In this document: positions 36,612 through 46,157 of the stretch, one piece after another
How the letters are laid out: every line of letters starts with the position of its first letter
Numbering within the stretch: position 1 is the first letter of the stretch
Source of the DNA: Luteimicrobium album
GTDB taxonomy: Bacteria; Actinomycetota; Actinomycetes; Actinomycetales; Cellulomonadaceae
Assembly: GCF_030161555.1 (NCBI RefSeq)
Contig: NZ_BSUK01000001.1
Span: forward strand, 3,720,001-3,784,000
Direction: 5' to 3'
Length of the DNA stretch: 64,000 bases
Notes under the pieces: generated by a model
What the model was told of the DNA's origin: nothing
Databases searched by the model: none
The model's input: only the letters and a program-made list of their open reading frames with translations
Translations under genes and position numbers: made by a program

Positions 36612-37397
36612 TCAGCGGGCGGCGCGCGCCACCCAGCGACCCCCGCCGTGCGCGACCACCAGGGGCAGCCCGAACGCCGACGACAGGTTGTCGGACGTGA
36701 GCACCTCCTCGAGCGGCCCCGCGCTGTGCACCGCGCCGTCCTTGAGCAGCAGCAGGTGCGTGAAGCCCGGCGGGATCTCCTCGACGTGGTGCGTGACCAG
36801 CACCAGGACCGGGGACGCCGGGTCGCTCGCGAGCTCCGACAGCGCGCGCACGAGCTCCTCGCGCCCGCCCAGGTCGAGACCCGCGCCCGGCTCGTCGAGG
36901 AGCAGCAGCTCCGGGTCCGTCATGAGCGACCGCGCGATCTGCACGCGCTTGCGCTCGCCCTCCGACAGGGTGCCGAACGTCCGGTCCGCGAGCTGGTCCA
37001 CGTCGAACAGCTTCAGGAGGTCGTGCGCGCGCTCGGTGTCGAGCTCCTCGTACGCCTCGCGCCAGCGTCCCGTGACCCCGTACGCGGCCGTCTGGACGAC
37101 GTCGAGCACGCTCTCCGAGCCGGGGATCCGGTCCGCGAGCGCCGCGCTCGCCAGCCCGACGCGCGGGCGCAGCTCGAACAGGTCCGACTTCCCGAGCTCC
37201 TGGTCGAGAATCGTCGCCCGGCCCGACGTCGGGTGCATGCGTCCCGCGGCGATCTGGACGAGCGTCGTCTTGCCGGCGCCGTTGCGGCCCAGGACCACCC
37301 AGCGTTCGCCCTCCGCGACCTTCCAGTCGACCCCGTCGAGGATCGTCTTGGCCCCGCGGCGGACGGTGATGTCGGACAGGTCCAGAACCCAGCTCAT
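36612..37397 (-). CDS. ABC transporter ATP-binding protein (stand-alone ATPase)
   Basis: The 261-residue ATPase has Walker A GRNGAGKTT, signature LSEGERKRVQIARSL and Walker B LLLLDEPGAGLDLGG. No permease is nearby, as is typical for this YlmA/ModF-like group. It shares a palindromic -10 with the divergent gene. Confidence 0.88.
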   Translation of the reverse strand: MSWVLDLSDITVRRGAKTILDGVDWKVAEGERWVVLGRNGAGKTTLVQIAAGRMHPTSGRATILDQELGKSDLFELRPRVGLASAALADRIPGSESVLDVVQTAAYGVTGRWREAYEELDTERAHDLLKLFDVDQLADRTFGTLSEGERKRVQIARSLMTDPELLLLDEPGAGLDLGGREELVRALSELASDPASPVLVLVTHHVEEIPPGFTHLLLLKDGAVHSAGPLEEVLTSDNLSSAFGLPLVVAHGGGRWVARAAR

Positions 37398-37407
37398 GGC
37401 ATCCGAC

Positions 37408-37415
37408 CCTATAGG
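37408..37415. promoter_or_regulatory. Shared palindromic -10 element for divergent genes
   Basis: CCTATAGG is its own reverse complement, giving TATAGG on both strands. It ends 9 bases before ATG 37425 on plus and 10 bases before ATG 37397 on minus. A polymerase bound for one gene would block the other. Confidence 0.6.
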
Positions 37416-37424
37416 TTGGGCGCG

Positions 37425-38228
37425 ATGGATCCGTACACGCCACCCGCCCTCGCGAGGAGCACGCTCCTCGCGCTCTGGCTGGCCCTCGGGCCGCGCGACA
37501 CCGCCTCTCGGACCCGGGCCGCACGGCTCGTCCAGGGCGACGACGAGCCCCACGAGGTCGCAGGACTCGACCCGGAGGACGAGCGCGCCGCCCGAGACGC
37601 CGACGGCCCGCCGAACGGCGTCGGCACGCTGCTCGCCGCATGGTCCGGGGCCGACGCCGTCGTGGCGCTCCTGCCGGAGGCGGGGCGGGCGGCCGCCGTC
37701 CCCGCGGCCGTCTCGCACGCGGCCGTCGAGACGGGCGAGTGCGTCCTCGTGGAGCTCCGTGGCCGCGCGTTCGCGGCCGTCCCCGAGGTCCGGCGGTTCG
37801 GCAGCGACTTCGAACCGGGCCACCTCGTCCGGTGGGACGTGGTGGAGGTCGACCCCTGGCAGACCCGCGTGCTCGGCGCCGTCGGGACGGTCGAGGACGC
37901 CGAGCGGGAGCTGCGCGCGGCCCTCGTCACGGCGACGGAGGCGCTCGACTCGCTCGACGTCGCGAGCTGGCGCGAGGACGCCGCCGACACCATCGCCCGG
38001 CTCCGCGGCCCCGTCGACCTGGGCGCGAGCGTGCCCGCGGCCCTCGACCCGCGCCGGGTGCGCGCGCTGTCCCAGGCGGTCCGGCTGCGGACCATCGTCC
38101 AGCTCGCGACCGTCGACGACGGTGGCGCCGTCAACGTGTGGCAGTCGGACCAGCGCGGCGCCGCCCTGCACCAGGTGGGCGAGGCCGCGCGTCGGGCGCT
38201 CGAGGCGGCGACGTTCCACCTCCGCTGA
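37425..38228 (+). CDS. Conserved actinobacterial protein of unknown function
   Basis: The 267-residue cytoplasmic protein has no recognisable domain, signal or membrane segment. The N-terminal half is rich in acidic and arginine residues (LVQGDDEPHEVAGLDPEDER), the middle has an Ala/Val-rich region with GECVLVELRGRAFAAVPEVRRF, and the C-terminus has ALSQAVRLRTIVQLATVDDGG. It is divergent from the ABC ATPase. Confidence 0.65.
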   Translation: MDPYTPPALARSTLLALWLALGPRDTASRTRAARLVQGDDEPHEVAGLDPEDERAARDADGPPNGVGTLLAAWSGADAVVALLPEAGRAAAVPAAVSHAAVETGECVLVELRGRAFAAVPEVRRFGSDFEPGHLVRWDVVEVDPWQTRVLGAVGTVEDAERELRAALVTATEALDSLDVASWREDAADTIARLRGPVDLGASVPAALDPRRVRALSQAVRLRTIVQLATVDDGGAVNVWQSDQRGAALHQVGEAARRALEAATFHLR

Positions 38229-38230
38229 CC

Positions 38231-38261
38231 GCGAGGTACACCGGCCGCCCTACTACCTCGC
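38231..38261 (+). terminator. Terminator hairpin after the unknown gene
   Basis: GCGAGGTA pairs with TACCTCGC across a 15-base loop, two bases after the stop codon. A second perfect hairpin, AGGCCTCC-C-GGAGGCCT at 38267-38283, follows and reaches the end of the convergent NUDIX gene. Confidence 0.6.
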
Positions 38262-38281
38262 GACGGAGGCCTCCCGGAGGC

Positions 38282-38695
38282 CTACGTCGGCGATCGGGTC
38301 GCGGCGCGGAGCAGGTCGCGCGTGAGCGGAGCGAGCTCGACGGCACCCGGCGCGGCCGGGTCCACCCAGACGTGCTCCTCGATCTCGGCGGCCGGGCGCG
38401 GCTCGAGGACGCCCGGCACGGCGAAGACCTCGGCGACGAGCGCGTGGCCCGGCTCGTTGGCCGCGGGCGCGTGGTGCGTGCCCCACGGGACCAGCACGTC
38501 GGGCGCGACGACGACGCTGATCTCCTCCGCGAGCTCGCGGACGAGCGCGGCGCGGGGGTCCTCGCCGGGCTCGATCTTGCCGCCCGGCTGCATGAACGCC
38601 GTCGTGCCGCGCTTGCGGACCAGGAGGTAGCGGCCGGCGTCGTCGGTGACGACGGCGGCAGCGACCCGGATCACCCGCTCGGCCGGCGCGCTCAC
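38282..38695 (-). CDS. NUDIX hydrolase
   Basis: The 137-residue protein has a NUDIX box GGKIEPGEDPRAALVRELAEE (landmark GxxxxxE and RELAEE), with Ser where the box usually has a final Gly. It hydrolyses a nucleoside-diphosphate-linked substrate that cannot be predicted. GTG 38695 overlaps the glycogen-synthase stop (GTGA). Confidence 0.9.
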   Translation of the reverse strand: MSAPAERVIRVAAAVVTDDAGRYLLVRKRGTTAFMQPGGKIEPGEDPRAALVRELAEEISVVVAPDVLVPWGTHHAPAANEPGHALVAEVFAVPGVLEPRPAAEIEEHVWVDPAAPGAVELAPLTRDLLRAATRSPT

Positions 38696-39936
38696 CGCGC
38701 CCCCTCGAGGACCTGCTCGTAGACGGCGACGGTGCGGCCCGCGATCGCGTCCCACGAGAAGTGCTCCTCGACGCGCCGGCGCGCGGCCCGCCCCATGGCC
38801 GCGGCACGCTCCGGGTCGAGGACGACGGCGGTCAGCGCGTCGGCGAGGTCCGTCACGAACCGCTCGGGGTCGAGCGGGGTGCCCGTGCCGTCGTCCGCCT
38901 GGTCGAGCGGGACGAGGAGCCCGGTCACGCCGTCGTCGACGACCTCGGGGATACCCCCGGTCGCAGAGCCGACCACGGGCAGGCCGACGGCCATGGCCTC
39001 CAGGTTCACGATGCCGAGGGGCTCGTACACGGACGGGCAGACGAACACCGTGGACGCCGCGAGCACGGCGACGAGCTCGTCGCGCGGCAGCATCTGCTCG
39101 ATCCAGACGACGCCCGTGCGCTCGGTCGCGAGGCGGGCGACGGCGGACGAGACCTCCGCGGCGATCTCGGGCGTGTCGGGAGCGCCGGCGCACAGGACGA
39201 GCTGGACCTCGGGCGCGAGGCGTTCGGCCGCGCGGAGCAGGTAGGGCAGCCCCTTCTGGCGGGTGATGCGGCCGACGAACACGACCGTGGGCCGGTCGGG
39301 GTCGATCCCGAGCCGCTCGACGGTGGCCCGTGCCGCCGCGACCTCCTCAGGCGTGCCCGGCCGCTGCCAGCCGTCCAGGTCGATCCCGTTGTGCACGACG
39401 TGGACGCGCGCCGGGTCGACGGCGGGATACACCCGCAGGATGTCCGCGCGCATGCCCGCGCTCACGGCGACGACGCCGGCGGCCGACTCGTAGGCCGTCC
39501 GCTCGGCCCAGCTCGACAGCGCGTAGCCGCCGCCGAGCTGCTCGGCCTTCCACGGCCGCAGCGGCTCGAGCGAGTGCGCCGACAGCACGTGCGGCGCCCC
39601 GGTCAGGAGCGACCCCAGGTGGCCGGCGAGGTTCGCGTACCAGGTGTGGGAGTGCACGAGGTCGCTCCCGGCGAGGTCGCCCGCCATCTGGAGGTCGACC
39701 CCGAACGTGGCGAGCGCCGCATCGCCTCCCGCGAGCTCGGCCGGCACCCCGTAGCGCGTGACGACGGGCTCGCCCGGTCCCGCCGGCGCGGGAGCCCCGA
39801 GGGGATCCCCGGGCCCGAACGCGTGGACGCGCACGTCGAGCCTGCGGGCGAGCACCCGCGAGAGCTCGGCCACGTGCACGCCGGCGCCGCCGTAGACGTT
39901 CGGCGGGTACTCACGGGACAGCAGGTCGACGCGCAT
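38692..39936 (-). CDS. glgA: Glycogen synthase/GlgM-type glycosyltransferase
   Basis: The 414-residue enzyme has N-terminal [15 protein letters not shown], phosphate-binding [11 protein letters not shown] and the EX7E motif in [17 protein letters not shown]. In mycobacteria the homolog beside glgC (GlgM) makes maltose-1-phosphate from ADP-glucose; either role uses ADP-glucose. It is divergent from glgC with 78 bases between. Confidence 0.9.
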   Translation of the reverse strand: MRVDLLSREYPPNVYGGAGVHVAELSRVLARRLDVRVHAFGPGDPLGAPAPAGPGEPVVTRYGVPAELAGGDAALATFGVDLQMAGDLAGSDLVHSHTWYANLAGHLGSLLTGAPHVLSAHSLEPLRPWKAEQLGGGYALSSWAERTAYESAAGVVAVSAGMRADILRVYPAVDPARVHVVHNGIDLDGWQRPGTPEEVAAARATVERLGIDPDRPTVVFVGRITRQKGLPYLLRAAERLAPEVQLVLCAGAPDTPEIAAEVSSAVARLATERTGVVWIEQMLPRDELVAVLAASTVFVCPSVYEPLGIVNLEAMAVGLPVVGSATGGIPEVVDDGVTGLLVPLDQADDGTGTPLDPERFVTDLADALTAVVLDPERAAAMGRAARRRVEEHFSWDAIAGRTVAVYEQVLEGAR

Positions 39937-40014
39937 GGCGACAACCTAGCGTGCCGTCGTACGCGGCGGCCGAGTCGGCGCACGTCGCCGCAGGAAAGAC
40001 CGTAGGGTGCAGCC

Positions 40015-41251
40015 ATGGCGACGAAGCGAGTCCTCGCGATCGTCCTCGCCGGCGGCGAGGGCAAGCGACTGATGCCCCTGACGGCCCAGCGGGCCAAGCC
40101 CGCGGTCCCCTTCGGGGGATCTACCGGTTGGTCGACTTCGCGCTGTCCAACGTCATCAACTCGCACTACCTGCACGTGATCGTGCTCACGCAGTACAAGT
40201 CGCACAGCTTGGACCGGCACGTCGCCAAGACGTGGCGCATGTCCACGCTGCTCGGCAACTACGTGGCGCCGGTGCCCGCGCAGCAGCGCGTCGGCAAGCA
40301 CTGGTACCTCGGCAGCGCGGACGCGATCTACCAGTGCCTCAACATCATCGAGGACGAGCGCCCCGACATCGTGGTCGTGGTCGGCGCCGACCACGTGTAC
40401 CGGATGGACTTCTCGCAGATGGTCGACGCCCACGTGGCCTCGGGGGCCGAGTTCACGGTCGCGGGGATCCGCCAGCCGATCGCGCTCGCGGACCAGTTCG
40501 GCGTGATCGACGTCGACCCCGACCGCCCCGGACGCATCCGTGCGTTCCTCGAGAAGCCGACCAACCCGGTCGGGCTGGCCGACTCCCCGGCGAGGTCCTC
40601 GCGTCGATGGGCAACTACGTCGCGAACGCGGACGCGCTCGTCGACGCCGTGACCCGCGACGCCGCGAACGACGACTCCGCGCACGACATGGGCGGCGACA
40701 TCGTGCCCTGGTTCGTGGAGCGCGGGACGGCGGGCGTGTACGACTTCATCGACAACGACGTGCCCGGGTCGACGGACCGCGACCGGAACTACTGGCGCGA
40801 CGTCGGGACGATCGACGCGTACTTCGACGCGAACAAGGACCTCATCTCGATCAACCCGGTCTTCAACCTCTACAACGACGAGTGGCCCCTCTACACGGGC
40901 TACACGGGCCTGCCGCCCGCGAAGTTCGTGCACGCCGGCCCGGGCCGCCTCGGCCACGCGGCGGACTCGATCGTCTCGCCGGGCGTGCTCGTCTCGGGCG
41001 CCACGGTGGTCGGCTCGGTGCTGTCCCCCGGCGTCCACCTACACTCGTGGTCGTCCGTGTCGGACAGCGTCCTGATGGACGGCGTCCAGGTGCACCGCCA
41101 CGCGCAGGTGCATCGCGCGATCCTCGACAAGAACGTCGTCGTGGGCGCGCGGGCGCGCATCGGTCTCGACCCGGACGCCGACCGCGCCCGCGGGTTCACC
41201 GTGACGGCGTCCGGCATCACGGTCGTCCCGAAGGGGACGGTCGTCGACTAG
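40015..41251 (+). CDS. glgC: Glucose-1-phosphate adenylyltransferase (two apparent frame breaks)
   Basis: Makes ADP-glucose for glycogen and maltose-1-phosphate synthesis. Landmarks: [60 protein letters not shown]. The frame breaks at 40114-40118 (GGGGG) and 40585-40588 (CCCC); restoring one base at each gives 412 residues. TAGGGT ends 6 bases before ATG 40015, so the mRNA is probably leaderless. Confidence 0.94.
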
Positions 41252-41937
<686 letters not shown>

Positions 41938-42040
41938 GAACACGAGCCGCCTGCCCACGCGCCAGGTCCTCACGCTCCAAGCCGCGTGTCGCCGGCGTCG
42001 CCGACGTGGTCTCCGAGGGCCGCCGGGTGCGGTTCGACCC

Positions 42041-42613
42041 TCAGGCGGCGGGGCGTCCGGCGTAGCGCAGGATCGCGGTCCCGCGGTCCCAGTCGGACCA
42101 CGGGGCGTCGGCCTCGAGCAGCCCGTAGCCGCCCGTCGGCAGCCCGACACGAGCGAGCGCCAGCGATCCCGCCTCGGAGCCCGGACCGGCGAAGAACGCC
42201 GACCCCGCCCCCATGGTCGGCTCGTGGCCGACGACGAGCACCGTCCGGGCCGTGTCCGGCAGCTCGCGCACGACCGCGAGCAGGCCGCGGACGGTGAGCT
42301 CGTAGAGGGCGTCGTCGACGGTCACGCTCGGCGCGGCGGGCAGCCGGCCGGCGACCAGGTCCCACGTCTGCCGGGTCCGCAGCGCGGACGAGCAGAGCAC
42401 CACGTCGGGCACGAGCCCGGACGCCGTGAGCGTCTGCCCGACCTGGGTCGCCTGCGCCCTGCCGTGCAGCGCCAGCGGGCGCGCGTGGTCAGGGCTGGAC
42501 CCGGCGGGCTCCGCCTTGGCGTGGCGGAGCAGGACGAGACGACGCGCGTCACCGGACGACCCGGCCGGGGCGTCGGTGGCGCGCGTCGTCTCGTGGGGCG
42601 CGGTGCCCGTCAC
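42041..42613 (-). CDS. sixA: SixA-type histidine phosphatase
   Basis: The 190-residue protein has LVLLRHAKAEP (catalytic RHG-type motif), CSSALRTRQTWDL and LVVGHEPTMGAGS with the second histidine. Substrates may be phosphohistidine proteins or small phosphates. GTG 42613 lies 14 bases after fabI, so it is probably co-transcribed. Confidence 0.88.
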   Translation of the reverse strand: MTGTAPHETTRATDAPAGSSGDARRLVLLRHAKAEPAGSSPDHARPLALHGRAQATQVGQTLTASGLVPDVVLCSSALRTRQTWDLVAGRLPAAPSVTVDDALYELTVRGLLAVVRELPDTARTVLVVGHEPTMGAGSAFFAGPGSEAGSLALARVGLPTGGYGLLEADAPWSDWDRGTAILRYAGRPAA

Positions 42614-42627
42614 GCGGCGGACCTCAC

Positions 42628-43404
42628 TCAGGAGCCCATCGCGTGGAAGCCGCCGTCCACGTGCACGATCTCGCCCGTGGTCGCGGGGAACCAGTCGGAC
42701 AGGAGCGCCGCGATCGCACGGCCCGCGGGCTCGGCGGTCGAGTTGTCCCAGCCGAGCGGGGCACGCTCGGGCCACTCGGCGTCGAGCTTCTCGAAGCCGG
42801 GGATCGACTTCGCGGCGACCGTCTTGATCGGCCCGGCCGACACGAGGTTGACGCGGATGTTGTCGGGGCCGAGGTCGCGGGCGAGGTAGCGCGCGGTCGA
42901 CTCGAAGGCCGCCTTCGCGACGCCCATCCAGTCGTAGACCGGCCACGCGAGCGTCGCGTCGAACGTGAGGCCCACGACCGAGCCACCGGGGGTGCCGTCC
43001 TTGAGGAGCTGCTGCGTCGCCACGGCGAGGGACTTCAGCGAGAACGCCGAGATCTCCAGCGCGGTCGCGACGTCGGCCCACTCGGCCGCGAGGAAGTTCC
43101 CGCCCATCACGGACTGGGGCGCGAACCCGATCGAGTGCACGACGCCGTCGAGCGAGTCGACGTGCTCGCGCACTGCGGCGTCGAGGTTGTCGAGGTCCTC
43201 CTGGCTCTGCACGTCGAGCTGGAGCACCGGCGCCTCGGCGGGCAGGCGCTTGGCGATCGCCTGCGTCAGCTTGGCCTGGCGGCCGAACGAGGTGAGCAGG
43301 ACGGTGGCGCCCTCCTCCTGCGCGAGACGCGCAGCCTGGAACGCGATCGAGGCGTCCGTGAGGACTCCCGTCACGAGGATCTTCTTGCCGTCGAGCAGGC
43401 CCAT
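42628..43404 (-). CDS. fabI: Enoyl-[acyl-carrier-protein] reductase (NADH)
   Basis: The 258-residue SDR has MGLLDGKKILVTGVLTDASIA, SIGFAPQSVMGG, and the catalytic Tyr/Lys pair in YDWMGVAKAAFES. It catalyses the last reductive step of FAS II elongation, as InhA does. It follows fabG on the same strand, separated by 80 bases. Confidence 0.95.
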   Translation of the reverse strand: MGLLDGKKILVTGVLTDASIAFQAARLAQEEGATVLLTSFGRQAKLTQAIAKRLPAEAPVLQLDVQSQEDLDNLDAAVREHVDSLDGVVHSIGFAPQSVMGGNFLAAEWADVATALEISAFSLKSLAVATQQLLKDGTPGGSVVGLTFDATLAWPVYDWMGVAKAAFESTARYLARDLGPDNIRVNLVSAGPIKTVAAKSIPGFEKLDAEWPERAPLGWDNSTAEPAGRAIAALLSDWFPATTGEIVHVDGGFHAMGS

Positions 43405-43484
43405 CGGTGTCCTTTCTACAGAGGGCTCGACCTGAGCGTACCGGGGCGTGCCCGGCCGGGCGGGTCGAGGAGGTTCGGGGTGGT

Positions 43485-44219
43485 TCAGTGGCCCATGCCG
43501 AGGCCGCCGTCGACGGGGATCACCGCGCCGTTGACGTAGGCCGCGTCGTCCGAGGCGAGGAACGCGACGACGCCCGCGACCTCCTGCGCGGTGCCGTAGC
43601 GGGCCGCGGGGATCTGCGCCTTGATCTCGGTCTGCCGGGCGTCGGTGAGCTCCGCGGTCATCGCGGTCTCGATGAAGCCGGGGGCCACGACGTTCGCCGT
43701 GATCCCGCGGGCGCCGAGCTCGCGCGTGATGGAGCGGGCCATGCCGACGAGCGCGGCCTTGGAGGACGCGTAGTTGACCTGGCCGGGTCCGCCGTACAGC
43801 CCGACGACGGACGAGATGAGGACGATGCGGCCGCGGCGCAGCCGGATCATGCCCTTGGAGGCGCGTCGCACGCACCGGAAGGTGCCCGTGAGGTTGACGT
43901 CGAGGACGTCCGTGAATTCCTCGTCCCGCATGCGCAGCAGGAGACCGTCCTTGGTCACGCCGGCGTTCGCGACGAGCACCTCGACCGGTCCGAGCTCGGC
44001 CTCGATCCGGGTGAAGGCGGCGTCCACGGCGTCGGAGTCGCGCACGTCGGCGACGGCGCCGAAGACGCCCTCGGGCAGGTCGCCGCCCCGATAGATGGTC
44101 GCCACCCGGTCGCCCTGGGCGACGAAGCGTTCCGCGATCGCGCGGCCGATGCCGCGGTTCGCGCCGGTGACCACCACGGTGCGCGGCTCCGGGGTCACGT
44201 CGTTCGTCGTCTCGCTCAC
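43485..44219 (-). CDS. fabG: 3-oxoacyl-[acyl-carrier-protein] reductase
   Basis: The 244-residue SDR has TGANRGIGRAIAE, NAGVTKDGLLLRM, ISSVVGLYGGPGQVNYASSKAAL (Ser, Tyr and Lys of the catalytic set; landmark YASSK) and GFIETAMT. GTG 44219 is preceded by CGGAGCAG. First gene of fabG-fabI-sixA, matching mabA-inhA order in mycobacteria. Confidence 0.95.
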   Translation of the reverse strand: MSETTNDVTPEPRTVVVTGANRGIGRAIAERFVAQGDRVATIYRGGDLPEGVFGAVADVRDSDAVDAAFTRIEAELGPVEVLVANAGVTKDGLLLRMRDEEFTDVLDVNLTGTFRCVRRASKGMIRLRRGRIVLISSVVGLYGGPGQVNYASSKAALVGMARSITRELGARGITANVVAPGFIETAMTAELTDARQTEIKAQIPAARYGTAQEVAGVVAFLASDDAAYVNGAVIPVDGGLGMGH

Positions 44220-44440
44220 TGCTGCTCCGCTCGATCGTCGGGGTCGGTGGGGCCCCGCCGCCGGCCGGGAGGTCCCCGCCGGCCGTCCGGCCCCGCGGGC
44301 GCCGGACCTCTGGTGGCCGTCGTACAACCTATCCCGTCCGGGCACCTCGGCGGGCTGGCGCCGCGCGCCAGCCGCCCCTCTCGCTTTTGTGCGGACCCGA
44401 CAAGCCCGTCGCTCCCAGCCGCCGCACCTAGACTGGGTCG

Positions 44441-44893
44441 GTGAGCAGGACGCCAGGGCACGACCCGCGCGAGGGGGACGACCACGAGGTCGTCTCCATC
44501 ACCTCCGCCCCCGAGTCACGGCACGACGAGCAGTCGCGCCGGATGCGCGTCTACGCCATCCAGATGACGGTCCGCGTCCTGTGCTTCGTCGGCGCGATCC
44601 TGATCCCGAGCTGGCCCGTGCGGATCGTGCTGATCGTGGGCGCCGTCGTCCTGCCGTACACCGCGGTCATCTTCGCGAACGCGAGCGGCCAGCGCCGCGG
44701 CGGGGACTCCGTCGGCATGGAGTACCCGAACCTCCCCGGCTCGGCCGACGAGCCCGGGCTCCCGGCGATCGCGCCCGGCGTCGTCCTCGAGCAGCAGCCC
44801 GACGACGGCGCGCAGGAGCCGCGCGACGACACGTCCGACCTCGGCGACGACCAGCAGGGACCGGACGCACGCCACCACGGGGACGCCGCATGA
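44441..44893 (+). CDS. DUF3099 membrane protein
   Basis: The 150-residue protein has two helices (VRVLCFVGAILIPSW and VRIVLIVGAVVLPYTAVIFA) preceded by VVSITSAPESRHDEQSRRM, the DUF3099 signature. An acidic disordered tail follows. TAGACT ends 6 bases before GTG 44441, so it is probably leaderless. The stop overlaps the next ATG (ATGA). Function unknown; often beside SURF1. Confidence 0.88.
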   Translation: MSRTPGHDPREGDDHEVVSITSAPESRHDEQSRRMRVYAIQMTVRVLCFVGAILIPSWPVRIVLIVGAVVLPYTAVIFANASGQRRGGDSVGMEYPNLPGSADEPGLPAIAPGVVLEQQPDDGAQEPRDDTSDLGDDQQGPDARHHGDAA

Positions 44894-45150
44894 GCGGGGC
44901 GCAGCCGCGGGCGGACGCCGTCGGCGACCTCGTGTGCAGCGCCAAGGGCTGCCGCGAGACGGCGGCCTGGGGGCTGCTGTGGAACAACCCGAAGCTACAC
45001 ACGCCGGACCGGCGCAAGGTCTGGCTCGCGTGCGACGCGCACCGGCAGAGCCTGTCCGAGTTCCTCGAGCTGCGCGGCTTCCTGCGCGATGTCGTGCCGG
45101 TCGCCGAGCTGGACCGGGCGGACGAGCAGGTCGAAGGGGCGGGCGCATGA
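44890..45150 (+). CDS. Small cysteine-containing protein between DUF3099 and SURF1
   Basis: The 86-residue product has CSAKGCRETAAWGLLWNNPKLH and LACDAHRQSLSEFL: Cys-x4-Cys, a third Cys and a His that could hold one zinc. Start and stop both overlap their neighbours by four bases (ATGA), so the three genes are translated as a unit. Confidence 0.8.
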   Translation: MSGAQPRADAVGDLVCSAKGCRETAAWGLLWNNPKLHTPDRRKVWLACDAHRQSLSEFLELRGFLRDVVPVAELDRADEQVEGAGA

Positions 45151-46157
45151 GCGAGGTGCGCGGCGCCCGCACCCGCCGGCAGTGGGTCGTGCTCGCGATC
45201 GGCGCGGTCCTGCTCGCGGCCGTGTGCCTGGTCGCGGCGAAGTGGCAGTGGTCCCGCTACGACCTTCACAAGTCCCAGGCCGAGCAGATCACGTCCGCGT
45301 ACGGGGCCGACCCCGTGCCCGCCGCCGACCTGCTTCCCGCCCCGGGCGAGCCGCTGCCCGCCGACGACGTCTGGCGCTCCGTCACGGTGCACGGTCACTA
45401 CGAGGCCGACCGGACCGTGCTCCTGCGCAACCGCCCCGTCGACGGTTCGGCGGTGTTCCACGTGCTCGTGCCGTTCGTCGTCGACGAGCCGGGGACGCCC
45501 GTGGACGGCGTCGTGCTCGTCGTGAACCGTGGCACGGTACCCCTGTCGTCGCGCAGCGCCGAGCGGCCCGACGCCGTCCCCGCGCCGCCGACCGGCGAGG
45601 TCACGCTCGTCGCCCGGCTGCGCGCCGACGAGCCGCCCCCGACGAAGTCCGCACCGAGCGGCCAGGTCCAGGCGATCAGCACGGGCGCGGTGCTCGCAGC
45701 GGCGCCGGGCGGCAGCTCGTGGGCCGACGGCCGGACCACGTCCGCGTACGGCGTCATGAGCTCCGAGACGCCCGCGGCGACCGACCCGATCGCGGCGCTG
45801 CCCGCGCCCGACGCGCCCGACCCCGACACCAACCTGTCCTACACGGTGCAGTGGGTCATCTTCGCCGTCGGGATGTTCGCCGCGTACGCCGTCCTGTGGC
45901 GCCGTGAGCGCGGCCCCCGGCTCACCGCCGGCGACCTGCTCGCCGGGTACGACGACGTCGACGAGGCCCGCACCGCGCGTCTGGCGGCGCGGCGCTCCGG
46001 CCGCCCGCAGAAGGTGTCCCTCGAGGACGAGGAGGACGCGATCGTCGACGCGCAGCTCGCGGCCGACCGCTGGGCCTCGAGCGCGACCGACGACAGCCCG
46101 CCCACGGGCACCTCGCCCGGCGCGGACGCTCAGGCCAGGGAGACGAGTTCCGCGTAG
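45147..46157 (+). CDS. SURF1-family protein (cytochrome oxidase assembly)
   Basis: The 336-residue protein has an N-terminal helix (QWVVLAIGAVLLAAVCLVAAKWQWSRYD, abbreviated), the SURF1 core (WRSVTVHGHYEADRTVLLRNRPV, VVNRGTVPL) and a C-terminal helix (SYTVQWVIFAVGMFAAYAVLW). SURF1 helps insert heme a; heme A synthase lies at 62291-63277. The last 28 bases overlap the convergent ABC-F gene. Confidence 0.93.
   Translation: MSEVRGARTRRQWVVLAIGAVLLAAVCLVAAKWQWSRYDLHKSQAEQITSAYGADPVPAADLLPAPGEPLPADDVWRSVTVHGHYEADRTVLLRNRPVDGSAVFHVLVPFVVDEPGTPVDGVVLVVNRGTVPLSSRSAERPDAVPAPPTGEVTLVARLRADEPPPTKSAPSGQVQAISTGAVLAAAPGGSSWADGRTTSAYGVMSSETPAATDPIAALPAPDAPDPDTNLSYTVQWVIFAVGMFAAYAVLWRRERGPRLTAGDLLAGYDDVDEARTARLAARRSGRPQKVSLEDEEDAIVDAQLAADRWASSATDDSPPTGTSPGADAQARETSSA

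Noticed and set aside
40015-41251. Programmed frameshifting in glgC
   Set aside because: The slips are at different run types (GGGGG and CCCC), lack a stimulatory structure I can see, and match the window-wide deletion pattern.
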